From Ursus arctos (taxonomy: Eukaryota; Chordata; Mammalia; Carnivora; Ursidae): DNA of 64,000 nucleotides. This document shows positions 11,561 to 23,812 of the stretch, piece after piece. Under the pieces are notes generated by a model. It saw only the letters and a program-made list of their open reading frames with translations, did not search any database and was not told the origin of the DNA. Location: positions 70,746,727-70,810,726 of the forward strand of contig NW_026623100.1 in NCBI RefSeq assembly GCF_023065955.2, written 5' to 3'. The first letter of the stretch is position 1. Each line of letters begins with the position of its first letter. Both the position numbers and the translations under genes were made by a program.

Positions 11561-14540
11561 GGGCTTCTTTGGAAGAAGGACCAATTTGGAGGATTTAGCT
11601 TAGAGAGAGAGGAATGCTTTTCCAACAACAGAGCCTTAGAACTTGGACGCCTCACCTGCCCACACAGCACTGCCATGCTGTGGTCTCAGGTGAGACTCAC
11701 AGTGGGGAGGAGACAGGAGAAGCAGAGGCCGCAAGTGGGCTCCTCCTGGGAGAGTGAGGCAAGGGCAGGAGTGGCGCAGCTGTGCGGCTGGGTTCTGCAC
11801 CTCACTGCTCAGGGAAGTGGCTGGGAGTGTTGGGGCAGGAGTGGGTACTGCGTGAGGTTCAGGGGCTGGAGGAGTAGAAGGAGGGCCATGCTGGTAGGGC
11901 GCCCCCACCCCCATAGGAAGAGGGCTCAGGAGCCGGGGAGCAAGCCTCTCCTCTCCCCTCTCCTCCCAACAGTGCGACAGTGGGGCTGCAGTGGCCTTGG
12001 GTCATGGCCACGATCCACACCATGGGCAGGGTGGGCTAGGTCTTGTGCTCATCAGGCATAGCGACCCCTTCCCCTTTCAAGAAAGCTCTGGATTGCTACC
12101 TCCCGGCTGAAGCCTTTCTCACTCTCCTCGGAGTCACTTCTCTGAGTTCTTCTGCCATTTATACCCACTACTGACAGCCTTTCGCTTTTTAAAGCACTTC
12201 AAGTGTTAGTGATTACACGCAAATCCTCTCTTCTTAGGGCCCCTTTAAGAATCTCCTTTATGTAAACCAATGCTTGCACTTGAACTGTGTTCTTCCTTTT
12301 CAGTGCTTTAGTGTTTCTAAAACCTTGATAAAGACCTGGGGGCCTGAGGTCCTCAGTGGGAAGAAGCCAGCATCATAAAGCCCTTCTGGCCCAGCAGGGG
12401 TTGCAGCACCCCCCCCCCCCCAGGGACTTCAGCAGCCAGGGCTCTTTATCACCCAGGCCAAGAGCTGCTCCCCAACCCCCCACCTTGGCCCTTACAGCTA
12501 ACCAACCCATGACGCTCAGCTGCGTTAACAAGATGGACCACCCATTTTTATAGTGAGAGACATCGCCCTCCTGAGACAGTTACGTGGGCAGGAAGCAGAG
12601 TGGGGGCCGAGCTGAGGGCTCAGTCCATGACAGCATCCTCTGGAAGTGAGACAAGCTCTGGAACCGGGCCCCAGGGAGACCTTCTTACCACCCTCCTGAG
12701 AGAGGGCTTCGGGACCTGGCCAGGAAGGCCCAGCAACAGCAGGCCCACATCCCAGGCGTCAGATCGTGGGCGCAGGAAGCAAGGGCCACCCCGAGGATAC
12801 TCTCCTGAGCGAGACGGCGTGCTGTGAGCTCCCAGAACGGAGTTAAATAGTGACCCTGGGGGGAGGGGGTGGTGACGATGGTCATGTGGGCAGCTCTGGC
12901 AAACACTCATGGCGAGCAGTGGGACAGCTGGGCTCACAGGTAGTCTCTACAGGACACGGCCGTCCCTCACCGGTGGGCAGACTCCCGAGAAAGTGGGGGC
13001 AGGCTGGGGGAGCTCTGTTTCCTGGGCAGTTCTCTCTCCCACTAATGGCCTCTAGGCTGTGGTTGGTAACTCGCCTTGTCCCCACGTTTCTTCCTTGCTC
13101 AGAGGAAAGCAGACAACATGGCCCTCCCTGGTCCTTCATCTCATTTTATACAACAAATGCTGAGGTGGCAAGCTTGGAGGGCCTCTGCTATGCGGCACTG
13201 AGAGCTCTCCCTTGTTGCAGGAAGGGGGTAAGATCCCTGAAATAGAGCATCACCCGTGGGGCAGTGGGGGTCGTGTGCTTGGTTAAATGTGTTTATCACA
13301 CTTGAAATCTGTTGTTGTTCATGGGATAACTTACAGGCCATCTTGGATAGTTTCAGCGCAGTGACCAATGCTGTGACAAGGAAGCGGAGAGCCAGCCAGG
13401 TCCATGGCCAGGACCTTTGGGTGCTGCTCCATGAGGAGGAAAAAGGCGGGTTCTTAGGGGTTGGCAGGGGTCTCAAATGACATGCTGTCTAAAGTTCCCA
13501 TCTCAGATCTTGATCATGTGCCTAGCAGGCACATTGCCCGCATAGTCATTGAACCCAGGCTGGATGGCCAAGTCCATTTTCCTGGCCTGAGTTCAAGAAG
13601 GATGGGGGTGGGAGTGTCACTGAGGCAGGAAGACTGAGATTTTGGGCTCCTAGGGACTCTCTTCCAGGACTTTCTTCTTCTAGAAGGATAATCAGACTTG
13701 TTAAACATCCCATAAAATGCCTGCAAATTAGCATAGCCAGACACTAGACAAGCTTGATGGGTGAGAGCCAGGTGGTTTTGGCCAAAGAGCCTTTAGAACT
13801 CACCCAGATCTGCATGCAGGGCCCCTTCAAGGAAGAGTTCCTTGGGCTGATGGAACGAGATGGGTCTGCCCAGCTGCAGCCTTGATGTGGTGTGCCTTTC
13901 CCACAGCTCTGCAGAAAGGGTAGTTCAGAGTTTGGTCAGGACTCGAGGCAGCTCTCAGAAGGTTGGACTCATCTGGGAGGCCGGCGGGGAGAGGTGGAGA
14001 TGTTCGTGGGCAAGACTGGGGGCAGAACTTCTCAGTGTCACCACGGTACAACACGAGAGGGCTTTGCTCTCACCTCTTCTTCTCCCCTGAGGAGGGCACT
14101 GGCCTGGACAATGCCCCATGGGGTTCAGGTATAGCTAGACTCGGGCCAGGCAGTGTAGACACTTGCGAGAACAGAAGTGGGGAACAGTGGAGACTCCCTA
14201 ACAGAAGTCCACATACTGATGCTTTACCAACAGTTCTAAAGTCTTCCTTAACCTTAATGATGTTCAAAGCCCCATTTTGTAAAAGGAGGCGATAGGTTAA
14301 AAAAGGAAAAATAAGGGTGCAGTTCACACAGGTAGTAACCGGCCAAGTAGGAGATCTCCTAGAGGTCCAACTTATGCCAGGGTGCCTCCCACCATGCTTA
14401 ATCCCAGTTACTGGTTACCTTCCTCCTGTTGGATTTGACCTCTGGACGTTGATGCCGAATCACCAAGCAGTACTTGTGAGCCGGAACTCTTTAAAACACC
14501 TAGGGAGTATTCAGGGCCTGCGGCTCCCCAGACGCTTTCT
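11561..14540. other. GC-rich DNA without a supported gene
   Basis: Contains a C-run at about 12411-12421 and weak L2-like text near 12080-12180. Several 70-130 codon open frames exist on both strands, as expected in GC-rich DNA. None has recognisable domains. The minus-strand frame at 13514-13744 may belong with the coding-like fragments to its right. Confidence 0.4.
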
Positions 14541-15694
14541 AAATGTGTCACCGAACTGTCCATATAAATGGGAGTCTAGATTCTTGCTTGGACCTTTGTG
14601 ATTTTCCCAGAGTGCTCCTCTTTGGGTCCAGATGCCACACTTTCACCACTGGCCTTCTGACTAATGAGGGGTACAGGACTCTCTCACTCTGGGAGACAGG
14701 GTCAAAGTCTATCTCCAACAGGTTACTCTCTGCAGCTGCCAGGAAGAATTTGGAGACAAACAAGGTGGGAGGCACTCTGAAGAGCCCTTGTGTCCATCAG
14801 CATCTGCCTTCAGTCCATCCTGGCCCCTTCTTATACTCGAGGAGGCCTGCACAGGGCGCTGGAGGCAATTGCTCGGAAGTCAGGGGAAGCTCCTGACTGA
14901 GAAACTGCACAGAAAGAACGGATTAGTCTTTTGGTAGGCTCAGGTGACACTGAGATCCCCTGGGAGATTGGATCTCCCACTTTAGGGGTCTTGCTCTGAC
15001 ACATGAGATGTCCTTACAGAATCTTGGGCTTTTATATCCAGTAGGATTGGGTTTCTGGCTTGGCCCCCTCGGCTTTTAGCTGGGTGTACTTGCCCTTTAC
15101 AATGATGTCCCACGGGGGGCTGTTGTCAAATTCTGGTGATGCTGACACTCAGCACTTGGCCAGGAGTAATTCGGCCACGGCATCCACAAAGCTCATCAAC
15201 TCCACCTCAAAGGATACCTACTGCAATGGCTGACTCATGGTGTCGTTTCCCCATCGTGGAACTTGGTGAAGGACTCATCTTAGGAAGGTAAGCATTTGGG
15301 ATATTCATGGAGAACTTTCTTCTTCTGCCTTCTTGCCTCCAGAATACCCTTATCTTTGGCTACTCTTGTCTGGATCGCCAGTGTCTGTTGGCCCCTCCTG
15401 GGCCCTGCTGAAGGAGAGTGTCAAGCCTCAGGCAACTGGGTGGAAATGCTCAAGGAAAGTTCTCCCGAAGTCCTCTAGCTACATATTGACCTCCGATCTG
15501 GGACTGCAACGCCACTGAGCCATCTCCTGGTGACAGAACAACCTTCTTCCTTGGCCTGTCCTCATGCCTGCCCACTCAGGTTAGTGTTTCTTTTACTGAG
15601 TCACGGCAGAATAGCATTAATCTAGGATAAGAGTGGAATCAAGAGCAGGTGCTTTGGTTTGTGGAATCACAGAACAAAAGAGGACGATAGGTAA

Positions 15695-15825
15695 CTCTGC
15701 TTCATGGACAAGGGGACCTGAGGACCACACAGGGTTAGAGACTTCACCAAGGTCTCGACTTACGAATGACAAAGATGACAGAGCTGGGGTTTGAGCCCAG
15801 CAGAGACAGTCTACTGCAGAGATTT
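15695..15825 (-). mobile_element. MIR SINE
   Basis: GGGTTAGAGACTTCACCAAG, then GACAGAGCTGGGGTTTGAGC and CAGTCTACTGCAGAG. This is the reverse of the MIR core and its tRNA-related head. Confidence 0.7.
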
Positions 15826-16819
15826 ATTCTACTGGTTTTTCCCATTGGTTGGTGGGCTATATTCTTGACGGATCATGATCTAGTCATGTGATAATTTGTT
15901 TTTATCAACATCACTTAATGTTTTAAAGTAGAGGGCCACTCAGTATTATTCCAGTTTACCTTATACCTCCAATATGAACAAGTATCTGATGAGGAAATAA
16001 GATAAAACAATAGCCCAAAAAGAAAAAGAAAATCAACCATGGAATCTAAAGCATTCCGATATGTTGAGTTCCTTCCACAAACTCTTCTTCAGTGTTCCCT
16101 TCCCTAATCAGGTGGGATTCCCTTCAGATGGGGGCGGGGGAACAGTGGGGCTAAGCTCAGGGATATAACTAACCTTTCGGAGAGTGGCCATCTTACCTCT
16201 AGTCAGTCAGGGTCTCTCGTGATTGTGGGCCATCCCTTCACAGCAAGGGCTTCCTCCTCATAGACTTCATTTTCATATACACCATAGTCCCCTTCAAAGT
16301 AAATAACCCAAGATTTTAGAGTATATTGAGAACATGGGACTGAGAAGGAATACCATCGAAGCTGTTTTAAGAACTGGCAAGAGCAGGTGGCCCTTGTCTT
16401 ACCCTCACAGAGGTACCATAGCAGTGATATTAAACTGGAAAAATGCTTGGTTTCTGCTAGACTCTCTTGGTTTGCAGGCGTGGTCCTTCACTGCAGCCCT
16501 GCTCATGCCAATGAAAGGGTCAGTGGCCATCATGGTGGAGATGGCCACACTCTTGTTGGGGAAGCACTCTAGAACCACGGTTCCCACAGCCATTCCTGCT
16601 CCCCAACCATGATCTGACCAAGGCCTGTCCCCCACTTTATCTGTGACTTTGTGGACTGGATCTGGACTGAGCCTCTGTGCTGCTCTGTGATAGGACTGGC
16701 TCCCTACCTGAGGTCTCGTCACAGGTGACGTCAGGCATACTGACTTAGGTTGTATCCTTGGGTCCTCAAGTAGGTGGTGACAGATATGGCACTTGACTCA
16801 TTTTCACATACATTTTAGG

Positions 16820-17340
16820 AATTGAAAGCCAAGCCTGAATGCTACCAGAGGCAAAGATCATGGCCCTACCTTCAAGGATCTCCACATGGAAGGGAAAATA
16901 AGGACAAACGATTAAGGACAAATAACCAACCAAGGTAGAATATGGTTGTGACTCTGTGATTATGAGAGTTCAAAGGCAAAGGAGTTGGGGGTGAGGGAAG
17001 GAAGAGAAACATTTTGTAGAAGTGGCAGAATTTGAAATGGTCTCTGAAGCCTGAGAATTCACCTAGGAGGAGATGGGGGTAATTTTCACCAAGAAAGTAT
17101 GGAAGTCATATGAAGTGAGTTTGAGCCGTGACAGTCTAGTTCATCTTCCCCAGCGGCGTAGAGAGATCAGTGAGTCTGGAAATGGATTCCAGCAAGGCAG
17201 ACACTCAAGGCCTTCCTCATCCGGGTTGGAAGCAGTTGCTGTGGCTTTGAAGGAGAGCCGGCAGTGGCCTGCAGACGGAGTTGGAAGACAGAATGAGGCA
17301 GCATGGAGATCACAGGTCTAACCGGATGTGAGGGTAATGG
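16820..17340. repeat. Ancient mammal-wide repeat, family not assigned
   Basis: Ordered phrases (ATGGCCCTACCTTCAAGGAT; GGGGGTGAGGGAAGG; GGTCTCTGAAGCCTGAGAAT; GATGAGGCAGCATGGAGATC-like text) resemble an old repeat also seen at 25560-25760 and 58995-59260. I cannot name the family safely. Confidence 0.4.
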
Positions 17341-17619
17341 AGGCCAAGGAGGCCTCTTGAAACATCAAGCAGGAGGCCACGGGAGTGGAGAGCCTGCGGC
17401 GTATCTACTCGCCGATGAGGTCTGAAGAGGGATCGACAAACTTCATGGAGAAGGCTTCTAAGATGTCCAGTGTATCCACTTTCTTCAGAGCCACCTCACA
17501 CTGGGTCTGCGTCCTCTGGAGGAAGAGATCCTCTTCCTGAACCCCAGCGGGGTTCAGCTTCCTCACCAGAAGGTGAGGCCCAGCAGTCCTCACCACAAGA
17601 GGCAGATTGAGCAATTACA

Positions 17620-19120
17620 CTCGTCGGACCCAGGACCTCCGAGAGTTGCCTGCCTGAGGGGGCCTAGGATCTTGAAGCCACTTCTTCTAGTTCCAGGGGT
17701 TAGAATGGCATGCCACGCACCAAAACACAGGCCATTCCTCATGAACCCTGTCCTAAGCTTGTCCTAGAGACACAGGACGTGCCCTCCATGGGAGCACCCC
17801 ACTTGAGACGGCTCGAGCCTGCACCTCGCTGCCTGGAAGCAAGCTTCAGATTCTGGCCCTGCCTTGTGTCTGACATGCCAACACATCGCTTTTTGATTGC
17901 CGGCCCCAGACCCTGCCGCGCACCTTCTCCTTGCCCTCCTTGGCCCGCCAGCTCAACTGCTTTTGGGACTCAGCTCATAGCGCCCCTGGGGAAAAGAGTT
18001 GTACTGTCAAGAGCTGAGGAGTGGCGTTATTTCTTAGAAGGACTTCACCAGGGGTCCTGGCCCTGGGCTCGGGCCCTGGTTCCCATGTAGAGCTCCCGGT
18101 AGCAGGACAAGCCAGGCACTGGGACGGCCATGCACGGAATCTCAGGTGGCAGGGGCCGGGTAGTTGTGTGGAATGTGCAGAATGGGTCCATCGGACTCCA
18201 GCTGGGCTCAGATTCTCCTTGTTCATTGTGTAGCCCTGGCCACTGAGCTGAAGTGCTACGTGTTCATTTGTTATCACGCTCTTTGGTCTTTTCGCGTCTC
18301 CCGCGAATGCCATCGAGAAGGCCCTTAAGTGATAGGGTTTGGCCTTAAGCAAAAGGATTTATCTTGTGGGGAATCTGTAGGAGCGCGGGAGGTGGTGAGG
18401 TGGCAATGGCAGCGCCTCTCAAGTCACAGCTGGGAGAGGGCCACGCTCAGCCCTGGGCTCTGAAATGCCAGCGTGGGGTCGGGGTCGGGGGCTCTGGCCC
18501 CAGCCGCACCCCACGCCAGCTGTGCGATGAAACCCCTCTCGTCCAGCACCGCCGCATCTTCTGCTCGTCTTGCAGAGAAAGAGTCAATGTCCAGGGAGCA
18601 TCTTTGTGCTCAACCTACTTTTGCTTTTTTCTGAATCCCCTCAGGGTAGCTGGTAGGAGAGAAATGGGGGTTGGGAGAGGCTAGTCCTGCATTCCCTGGA
18701 CTCAGAGCTCTTAAGAGCGAACTACAGAGACTTTTCCAGAACCATCCCCTCCCTTGCTCTGCGAGGGTCAGCGGAAGCTCACCCAGGTTACTCTTGGCTC
18801 CTTCCTGGAGTGGGGCACCGCAGGGTCACCCTGGCCTGAGTGTCCCTGGAGCCGTGGCCCAGCTTGGCTGCACTGCGCCCCAGCACCACCTTCCTCCTGG
18901 GGGGTTCGCACCCCGTCTGCGTGGCTTGTGAGCAGCCTCCAGAGCCTGGCGAACAGGCGTGGTGTTGACTGTGTAATTGAACTTCAGGGCTAAAAGCTGA
19001 AGGCAAGGCAGGAAATGGGCACCGGGTACTCGCATCAAGAGGCCCATATGGGTTCTTCCTGAAGGGATGGCATCCTCCTTTCCAACTCAAGGCAACTGCT
19101 AGACATTCTACTAAGTCAGT
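17620..19120. other. GC-rich DNA, CpG-bearing, no supported gene
   Basis: Scattered CpGs are denser around 18290-18320 and 18380-18570, including the tandem GGGTCGGGGTCGGGGG at about 18476-18491. No recognisable exon. The open frames have no known domain. Confidence 0.4.
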
Positions 19121-19129
19121 GAAGTAGAG

Positions 19130-19325
19130 TGCTGAAGATCGGGTCCGCCCGGAGCCCGCTGGGGAAACGGGGCTCAGGGCCACGCTTGGGGTTGTGCGGG
19201 CTGCGTGAGCTGCACAGCCACACGGGGCAGCACTCGCTACCCCAGCTCGAGCACAGCCCGCAGGAGAGGACTGGCGGAACAGGCCTGCATGTGCGGCTCC
19301 CGGCGCTCAGCCTTCTCGCCTGAAT
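19130..19325. promoter_or_regulatory. Small CpG cluster
   Basis: I count about 17 CpG dinucleotides in under 200 bases of GC-rich sequence, well above the surrounding CpG-poor DNA. It may be a small CpG island or a methylation-protected element. No TATA box or consensus initiator stands out, and no exon adjoins it. Confidence 0.4.
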
Positions 19326-21855
19326 GGGAGTCTCCTGAGTGGAGGCAGCATTGGAAAAGGTGCGGGTTCTCCCAGGAGGGCAAGCTGAGATAGGTGTGGC
19401 TCCCTCCCCAGGATCCCAGAAGAGCACAGCGATGCTGAAGGCCGTGATGTGGTTTACAGCTGGGTTTTGAACCCGCCCTCTGGTGTGGGGCCATCTATAT
19501 GTTGTGTGAGAACGGGGTTGGCAGATTAAGCCAGGCTGGACAAGGGCTGCCAGGCCAGTCCTTGGTCCTCACAGTGGGAGCAGCCAGTCAGGGCTCTGAC
19601 GTCTGTGGCTCAGGGTCCTGAGCTCCACAGGCCGTGGGCACGTAGCTCTTCATGGACACCTGTCACCAAGGACACCTGTCACACTCTCGATGGTGGATAC
19701 ACACAGGGGAAGCCTCTTCCATCTCTGCCCAGACAGCGTCACCCTGCAAGGCTCAGACAGGCTTCCCTATGTCTGTACCTCGTGAGCCTCCCTTGCCCAC
19801 AGTCAGGTGCCTCTGAGCCTCTCCTTTGGGTCACCTCCACGGCAGGGCCTCTGCGGTTCACTCACATTCCCTGCACCTGGCCCGGCCCCTGCCTGCGCTG
19901 GTCCCATTACACCTTCCAGAGCAGGAAATCTGGGCAACATGACAGTTCATTCACGTGAATGGCCTTTCTGTTGGGACCTAGATTCTCCTGGGACATCCTA
20001 AGGGAGGAGGGCCTGGCTGGGGCAGCAGCCTGGACACGACTTTTGTGCCCACGGTGACGGTAGGGAGCCCCCCAGTGGGTAGAGATTGCACACAGCCTAC
20101 CTACCTCTAGGCCCGTGATCCTTCACCTTACGTACCCTTTTTTCTCCTTCTTTCTTCTCAGAGACTCTCCCCCTGGCCTTCATAAAATAGGAACTGAACA
20201 CAGCACGGCTGTAGGTGGTTTCTTCAGCAGGTTCCACAAGCCCAGACAACTTTATGTTCACACTGGGGGAAAGTCATTTATCAACCCGCAAGAAGGGCAA
20301 GAACGCAGGGAAGTCCCAGGGAAGACTTGGCAAGAGCTGAGTAGAGAGGTCCCACCAAGTGCCACCTGTCTCGAGGCGACTGAGGTCCTAGTCTCTTGTT
20401 GGTAGATAGAGGTGTGCAGGGAAGGAGCAGTGTGACAGACCGGAACAGGTAGAGAAGAACAGTTCAGCTGCCCTGCTCACGACGTCAGCCCCATCAGGGC
20501 AGAGATGGAACCAGGCTGGATTCCCCAAACGTCCTCCGCTCCAAGGGCAGGGCCTGGGTGTTCTTCCACAGGGAGAGGTGGGACTGGCTTTGGCTGCTGT
20601 TTGAGTTTGGGACTTGGACTCCTGTTTCTTGGGGCAGCGGAAGGAGAGCCCCAGCAGAGAGGCCAGGAACACAGGACTTCCCCAGATGTATTCAGACAGC
20701 GCACGGCCGCAGCAGGAGGATAGCTGGGCATCCAGGGGGATAGCAGCCCCCCAGATGGGTCTGAAACGGGAGAAGTAGGGTGACCTTCCAGCCTGGGGCA
20801 ATGTGTCAGCCCTCGGTGCCCCCTGGTATCAGGGTCACTTAGGGCAATGCTCCAGGCTGATCCTAAGGAGCAGACCAGGGCTTCCTCCTGGATGGGGGGG
20901 GGCAGATGGATGGAAGGACAGGTGCTGTCCAGCTGGAAGGTGGGCTGTGGTGGGAGGTCCCTTGACTCACCATCTCACCTCCCCCTAGCCACGTCAGTCT
21001 GGCCCAGTCGGTTGGGGGGGAGAGAGCTCTGCTGGGGTGGGGGACAGCGGGCTGTAAGGACCCACAAGAGCCCTTCCCCTCTCACCCACAAGTTCTAGGT
21101 GAAAGGTTTTGCTTTTCAGAAAGCTCAGGGTAGATGCATACGGAAGATCCCGGCCGTGCAAATGCTTTCCAGGAAGCCTAGGAAGACCCTGGGAGAGGGT
21201 CCCCTCCCTGCTACCCTTGTGGGAACTCCACGTGGACACTCGCATCAGATCCTTGATGGACCTGGGAGCAGTAAGAGGCTGTCTTGGGTACCCCTAGCCA
21301 GAGCCCTGGCGAGAACAGGATCAGCAAGGTGAGCCTGGGGCAGAGGACAGGGGAGCAGGGGAGGGGGAGCACTTGCCCTGAGAGCGTGGCGACCTGGGTG
21401 GGGCCGGCCAGGCCATGCAGGTGGGAGGCTGGGCCACCTGCGGGGGAGGGGGGGTCAGCTCCAGGTGAGCTCGTGGGCCGTGTGGGGCTATTGCAGCTGG
21501 AGGCCTGAGGGCAGGTGAGGGCAGCTCAAAACCCTCGAGATGCAGGACAGACCTAGAGGTGAGGCTGCTCTGCGGGGCAACCCCTGGCTTTGCGCAGGGG
21601 CACCTACGGGAGCCGGAGACAGACACGGGGCCATCAGGCCCTTTTTACCTATAGGGACCTAAAATCTAGGGACTTGCTTCCATTCATCCTCGTCAGGACT
21701 GTGTGTGTCAGGAGCTATGCATTTCATGGAAGTCTGGGGAAGAAATCGTTGCAGTGAATCAGGTAACAGGTCTGGGAGCGCTTCTAGGCTCTGCTTCAGG
21801 TGGGAGTTCATGCTTCTGGGGCAGTCGATATCTACTACTGCTGCTGAGAATTGAA
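19326..21855. other. GC-rich DNA with G-runs, no supported gene
   Basis: Weak L2-like C/T text lies near 19700-19990. Guanine runs at about 20896-20904, 21014-21042 and 21350-21460 could form G-quadruplexes on the + strand. Open frames up to 137 codons on the minus strand (20388-20801) show no domain. Confidence 0.4.
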
Positions 21856-22006
21856 TTTTTTAAAAAAGATTTTATTTATTTATGGGGGGTGGGAAGAGGA
21901 GGGAGGGAGGGGCAGAGGGAGAGGGAGGAGCAGAGTCCCCGCTAAGCAGAGATCATGACCTGAACCACAGGCAAGTGCTTAACCAACTGAGCCACGCAGG
22001 CATCCC
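21856..22006 (-). mobile_element. SINEC carnivore SINE (old, shortened)
   Basis: Reversed tail (AAAGATTTTATTTATTTATG), a G/A-rich middle and a reversed head with substitutions (GCCACGCAGGCATCCC). It is shorter and more diverged than the other copies. The flanks show an imperfect duplication around GAATTGAATTTTT and GATGGAATTTT. Confidence 0.85.
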
Positions 22007-22176
22007 AGAGATGGAATTTTAAATTTTACTTGAATTAACTTAAAAAAATACTCAGTTTGGTTGTTGAAAAATTTAAAGGATGTTCAGAACAACAAATTCA
22101 CATTTAAAGTGAGTGAATCTACTTTTCCAACTGCGAAGTTTATGAAATCTAAATACAGATCAAATATTTTTGATGA

Positions 22177-22370
22177 GGGGCGCCTGGGTGGCACAGCGGT
22201 TAAGCGTCTGCCTTCGGCTCAGGGCGTGATCCCGGGGTTCTGGGATCGAGCCCCACATCAGGCTCTTCCGCTATGAGCCTGCTTCTTCCTCTCCCACTCC
22301 CCCTGACTGTGTTCCCTCTCTCGCTAGCTGTCTCTCTCTCTGTCAAATAAATAAATAAAATCTTAAAAAA
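22177..22370 (+). mobile_element. SINEC carnivore SINE (young, + strand, 15-bp duplication)
   Basis: The only + strand copy. Head GGGGCGCCTGGGTGGCACAG with the B-box-like GGTTCTGGGATCGAGCCCC, a CT-rich middle, then AAATAAATAAATAAAATCTT and an A-run. A perfect AAATATTTTTGATGA duplication flanks it (22162-22176 and 22370-22384). The form of the middle and tail is the main clue to a caniform carnivore. Confidence 0.96.
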
Positions 22371-22384
22371 AATATTTTTGATGA

Positions 22385-23690
22385 AAATTTAGTGTTCACA
22401 TCGAGCTACGTTGTGTTTTATGGATACCCACACACATACCAGATTTTGAAGACTTAGTACCAATAAAAAAAATACGATCTCATGAATAATTTGTATTTGA
22501 TTATGTGTCAAAATGATAACATATTTGGATATGTTGGGTCAAAATTAGATAATATTACATTTAGTTGCACCTGCTTCTCTCAGCTCTGACATGAAGCGTC
22601 AGTGTCTTGAAGGCAGGTTGCGCACAATGACTCAGACAGCATCTGAGCTTCAAATGTCCCCAGAGGTTGTTTACTATAACTCCATCATCTCCCCCTCTTC
22701 AGGGATGGGGTGTCTCTGTTGAGGCAGGGTCATGGGCTTGGACAGGTCCTGGTGCAGAACCTGGCCTAGAGCCCAGGTCGCTACTGAGTTCCCACCGTCA
22801 CCCAGCATTGGGCCTGCTGTGAGATGCCGGGAGTCCTGCTGTGTGTGTTCCCGGAGTGGCAGAACCCTGTTAGGGGGTCAGCCCCACTGTCCACCAGCAG
22901 CATGACTTGTCCGAACATCAGGACTCAGCTACCCCACTTTTGTGCATGGTTTTGTTCTTTTAAAAATAGCTGTGCAGGCGATTATATGGTCCTGTGAAGG
23001 TAGAGGGGTCTTTGCTGTCCCTCCTGGGACCTGGAGTCTGAACTTGGAGCCCAGAGGGTATGGGACTTAAATCTGACACAGCCACTTAGGTACACAGGGC
23101 GTGAGGCCATCAGGCATCTTTTCTCCTGGCCGGGGCCTGAGCATGCCATTTCCTACTTGGCCACTAGGTGTCGCCGTCGCCCCACAAGTGGGCCTGCCTT
23201 CCCTCCGTCTAGGGCTCCTTGAGGGCTTACTGTGTGCTGGCCACAGGTAGGTGCTAGGGAGGTGTGTCCCTCCCCCGGGGGCTGAGCTCAAGGTAGTGGG
23301 CCCGACTTTGATCTTCTGTGATCACACTTTGATAGCTGTTGCTCCTGGAAAGCACAAGCTGTTTGTAGGCAAACATCAGGAATTTATTGGTCTTGTTCAG
23401 TAGAATGCTTGCTCTCTGTGCAGGTCTCAACCACGTGGTGTCTGAGGCTTACCCATGGGTGTCAGGGAACCCTTGCACCCCGCAGTGTCCCAGCTCCCTA
23501 TCCCTAGAGCTTGGGCGTGTTGGTTGCTTGGTGCATGTCCTTACTTGAGCAGGAATGGAAGGTCTTGCAGGATCTAGGGAGGGGAGGCCCTGCTGAGACA
23601 CTGCTACTGCCCCTGGGGCACCTGCAGAATGCAGGTCTGTCCTCATGTGCCCTCTCTGCACCCGGCGATCAGGGGGAAAGGGACCATCAC
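22385..23690. other. Unassigned DNA with a CTCF-like motif
   Basis: AT-rich to about 22560, then GC-rich. A CCACTAGGTGTCGCC stretch at 23161-23175 is close to the CTCF core. No gene or confident repeat otherwise. Confidence 0.35.
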
Positions 23691-23790
23691 CCATGTTCCC
23701 CGGGCCACAGATGAATAAATGAGGGTCAGACTGGGGAATGTCTTGCTCAGAGTCACTCAGCTAGTCAAAGTTGAGCTGTCTTCTGTCTCA
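23690..23790 (-). mobile_element. MIR SINE fragment
   Basis: CACAGATGAATAAATGAGGG, then TGTCTTGCTCAGAGTCACTC and AGCTAGTCAAAGTTGAGC. This is the reversed MIR core. Confidence 0.6.
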
Positions 23791-23812
23791 TTTCTTTCCC
23801 AGAAAAAGTGCC

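Larger units (their letters stand above)
14548..17614 (-). pseudogene. Possible decayed multi-exon gene, unidentified
   Basis: Several minus-strand segments read like coding sequence but are broken by stops or frame changes. In minus-strand order: 17614-17405, with [18 protein letters not shown] and [12 protein letters not shown]; about 16700-16400, with [19 protein letters not shown]; about 16380-16200, with [18 protein letters not shown] followed by a GTAAGAT donor-like site; about 15540-15200, with [14 protein letters not shown]; 15220-15040, preceded by an acceptor-like GCAG, with FEVELMSFVDAVAELLLAKC and KGKYTQLKAEG; about 14910-14800, preceded by a CTTTCTGTGCAG acceptor-like site; and 14775-14620, with FVSKFFLAAAESNLLEIDFD. 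I do not recognise the family. FEVEL endings occur in FKBP-type domains, but nothing else agrees. Repeats interrupt the stretch. It could still be chance frames in GC-rich DNA. Confidence 0.3.

Noticed and set aside
15220..15240. FKBP-type domain assignment for the FEVEL peptide
   Set aside because: Only the terminal five residues agree with FKBP domain ends; the sequence before it lacks the PPIase core.
14548..17614. Endogenous viral origin for the coding-like fragments
   Set aside because: No retroviral, filoviral or bornaviral landmarks are apparent and no LTR pair brackets the interval; splice-like junctions fit a decayed host gene better.
22177..22280. tRNA-like A and B box sequence
   Set aside because: It is the head of a SINE, not a functional tRNA gene; no cloverleaf with an intact acceptor stem is expected.
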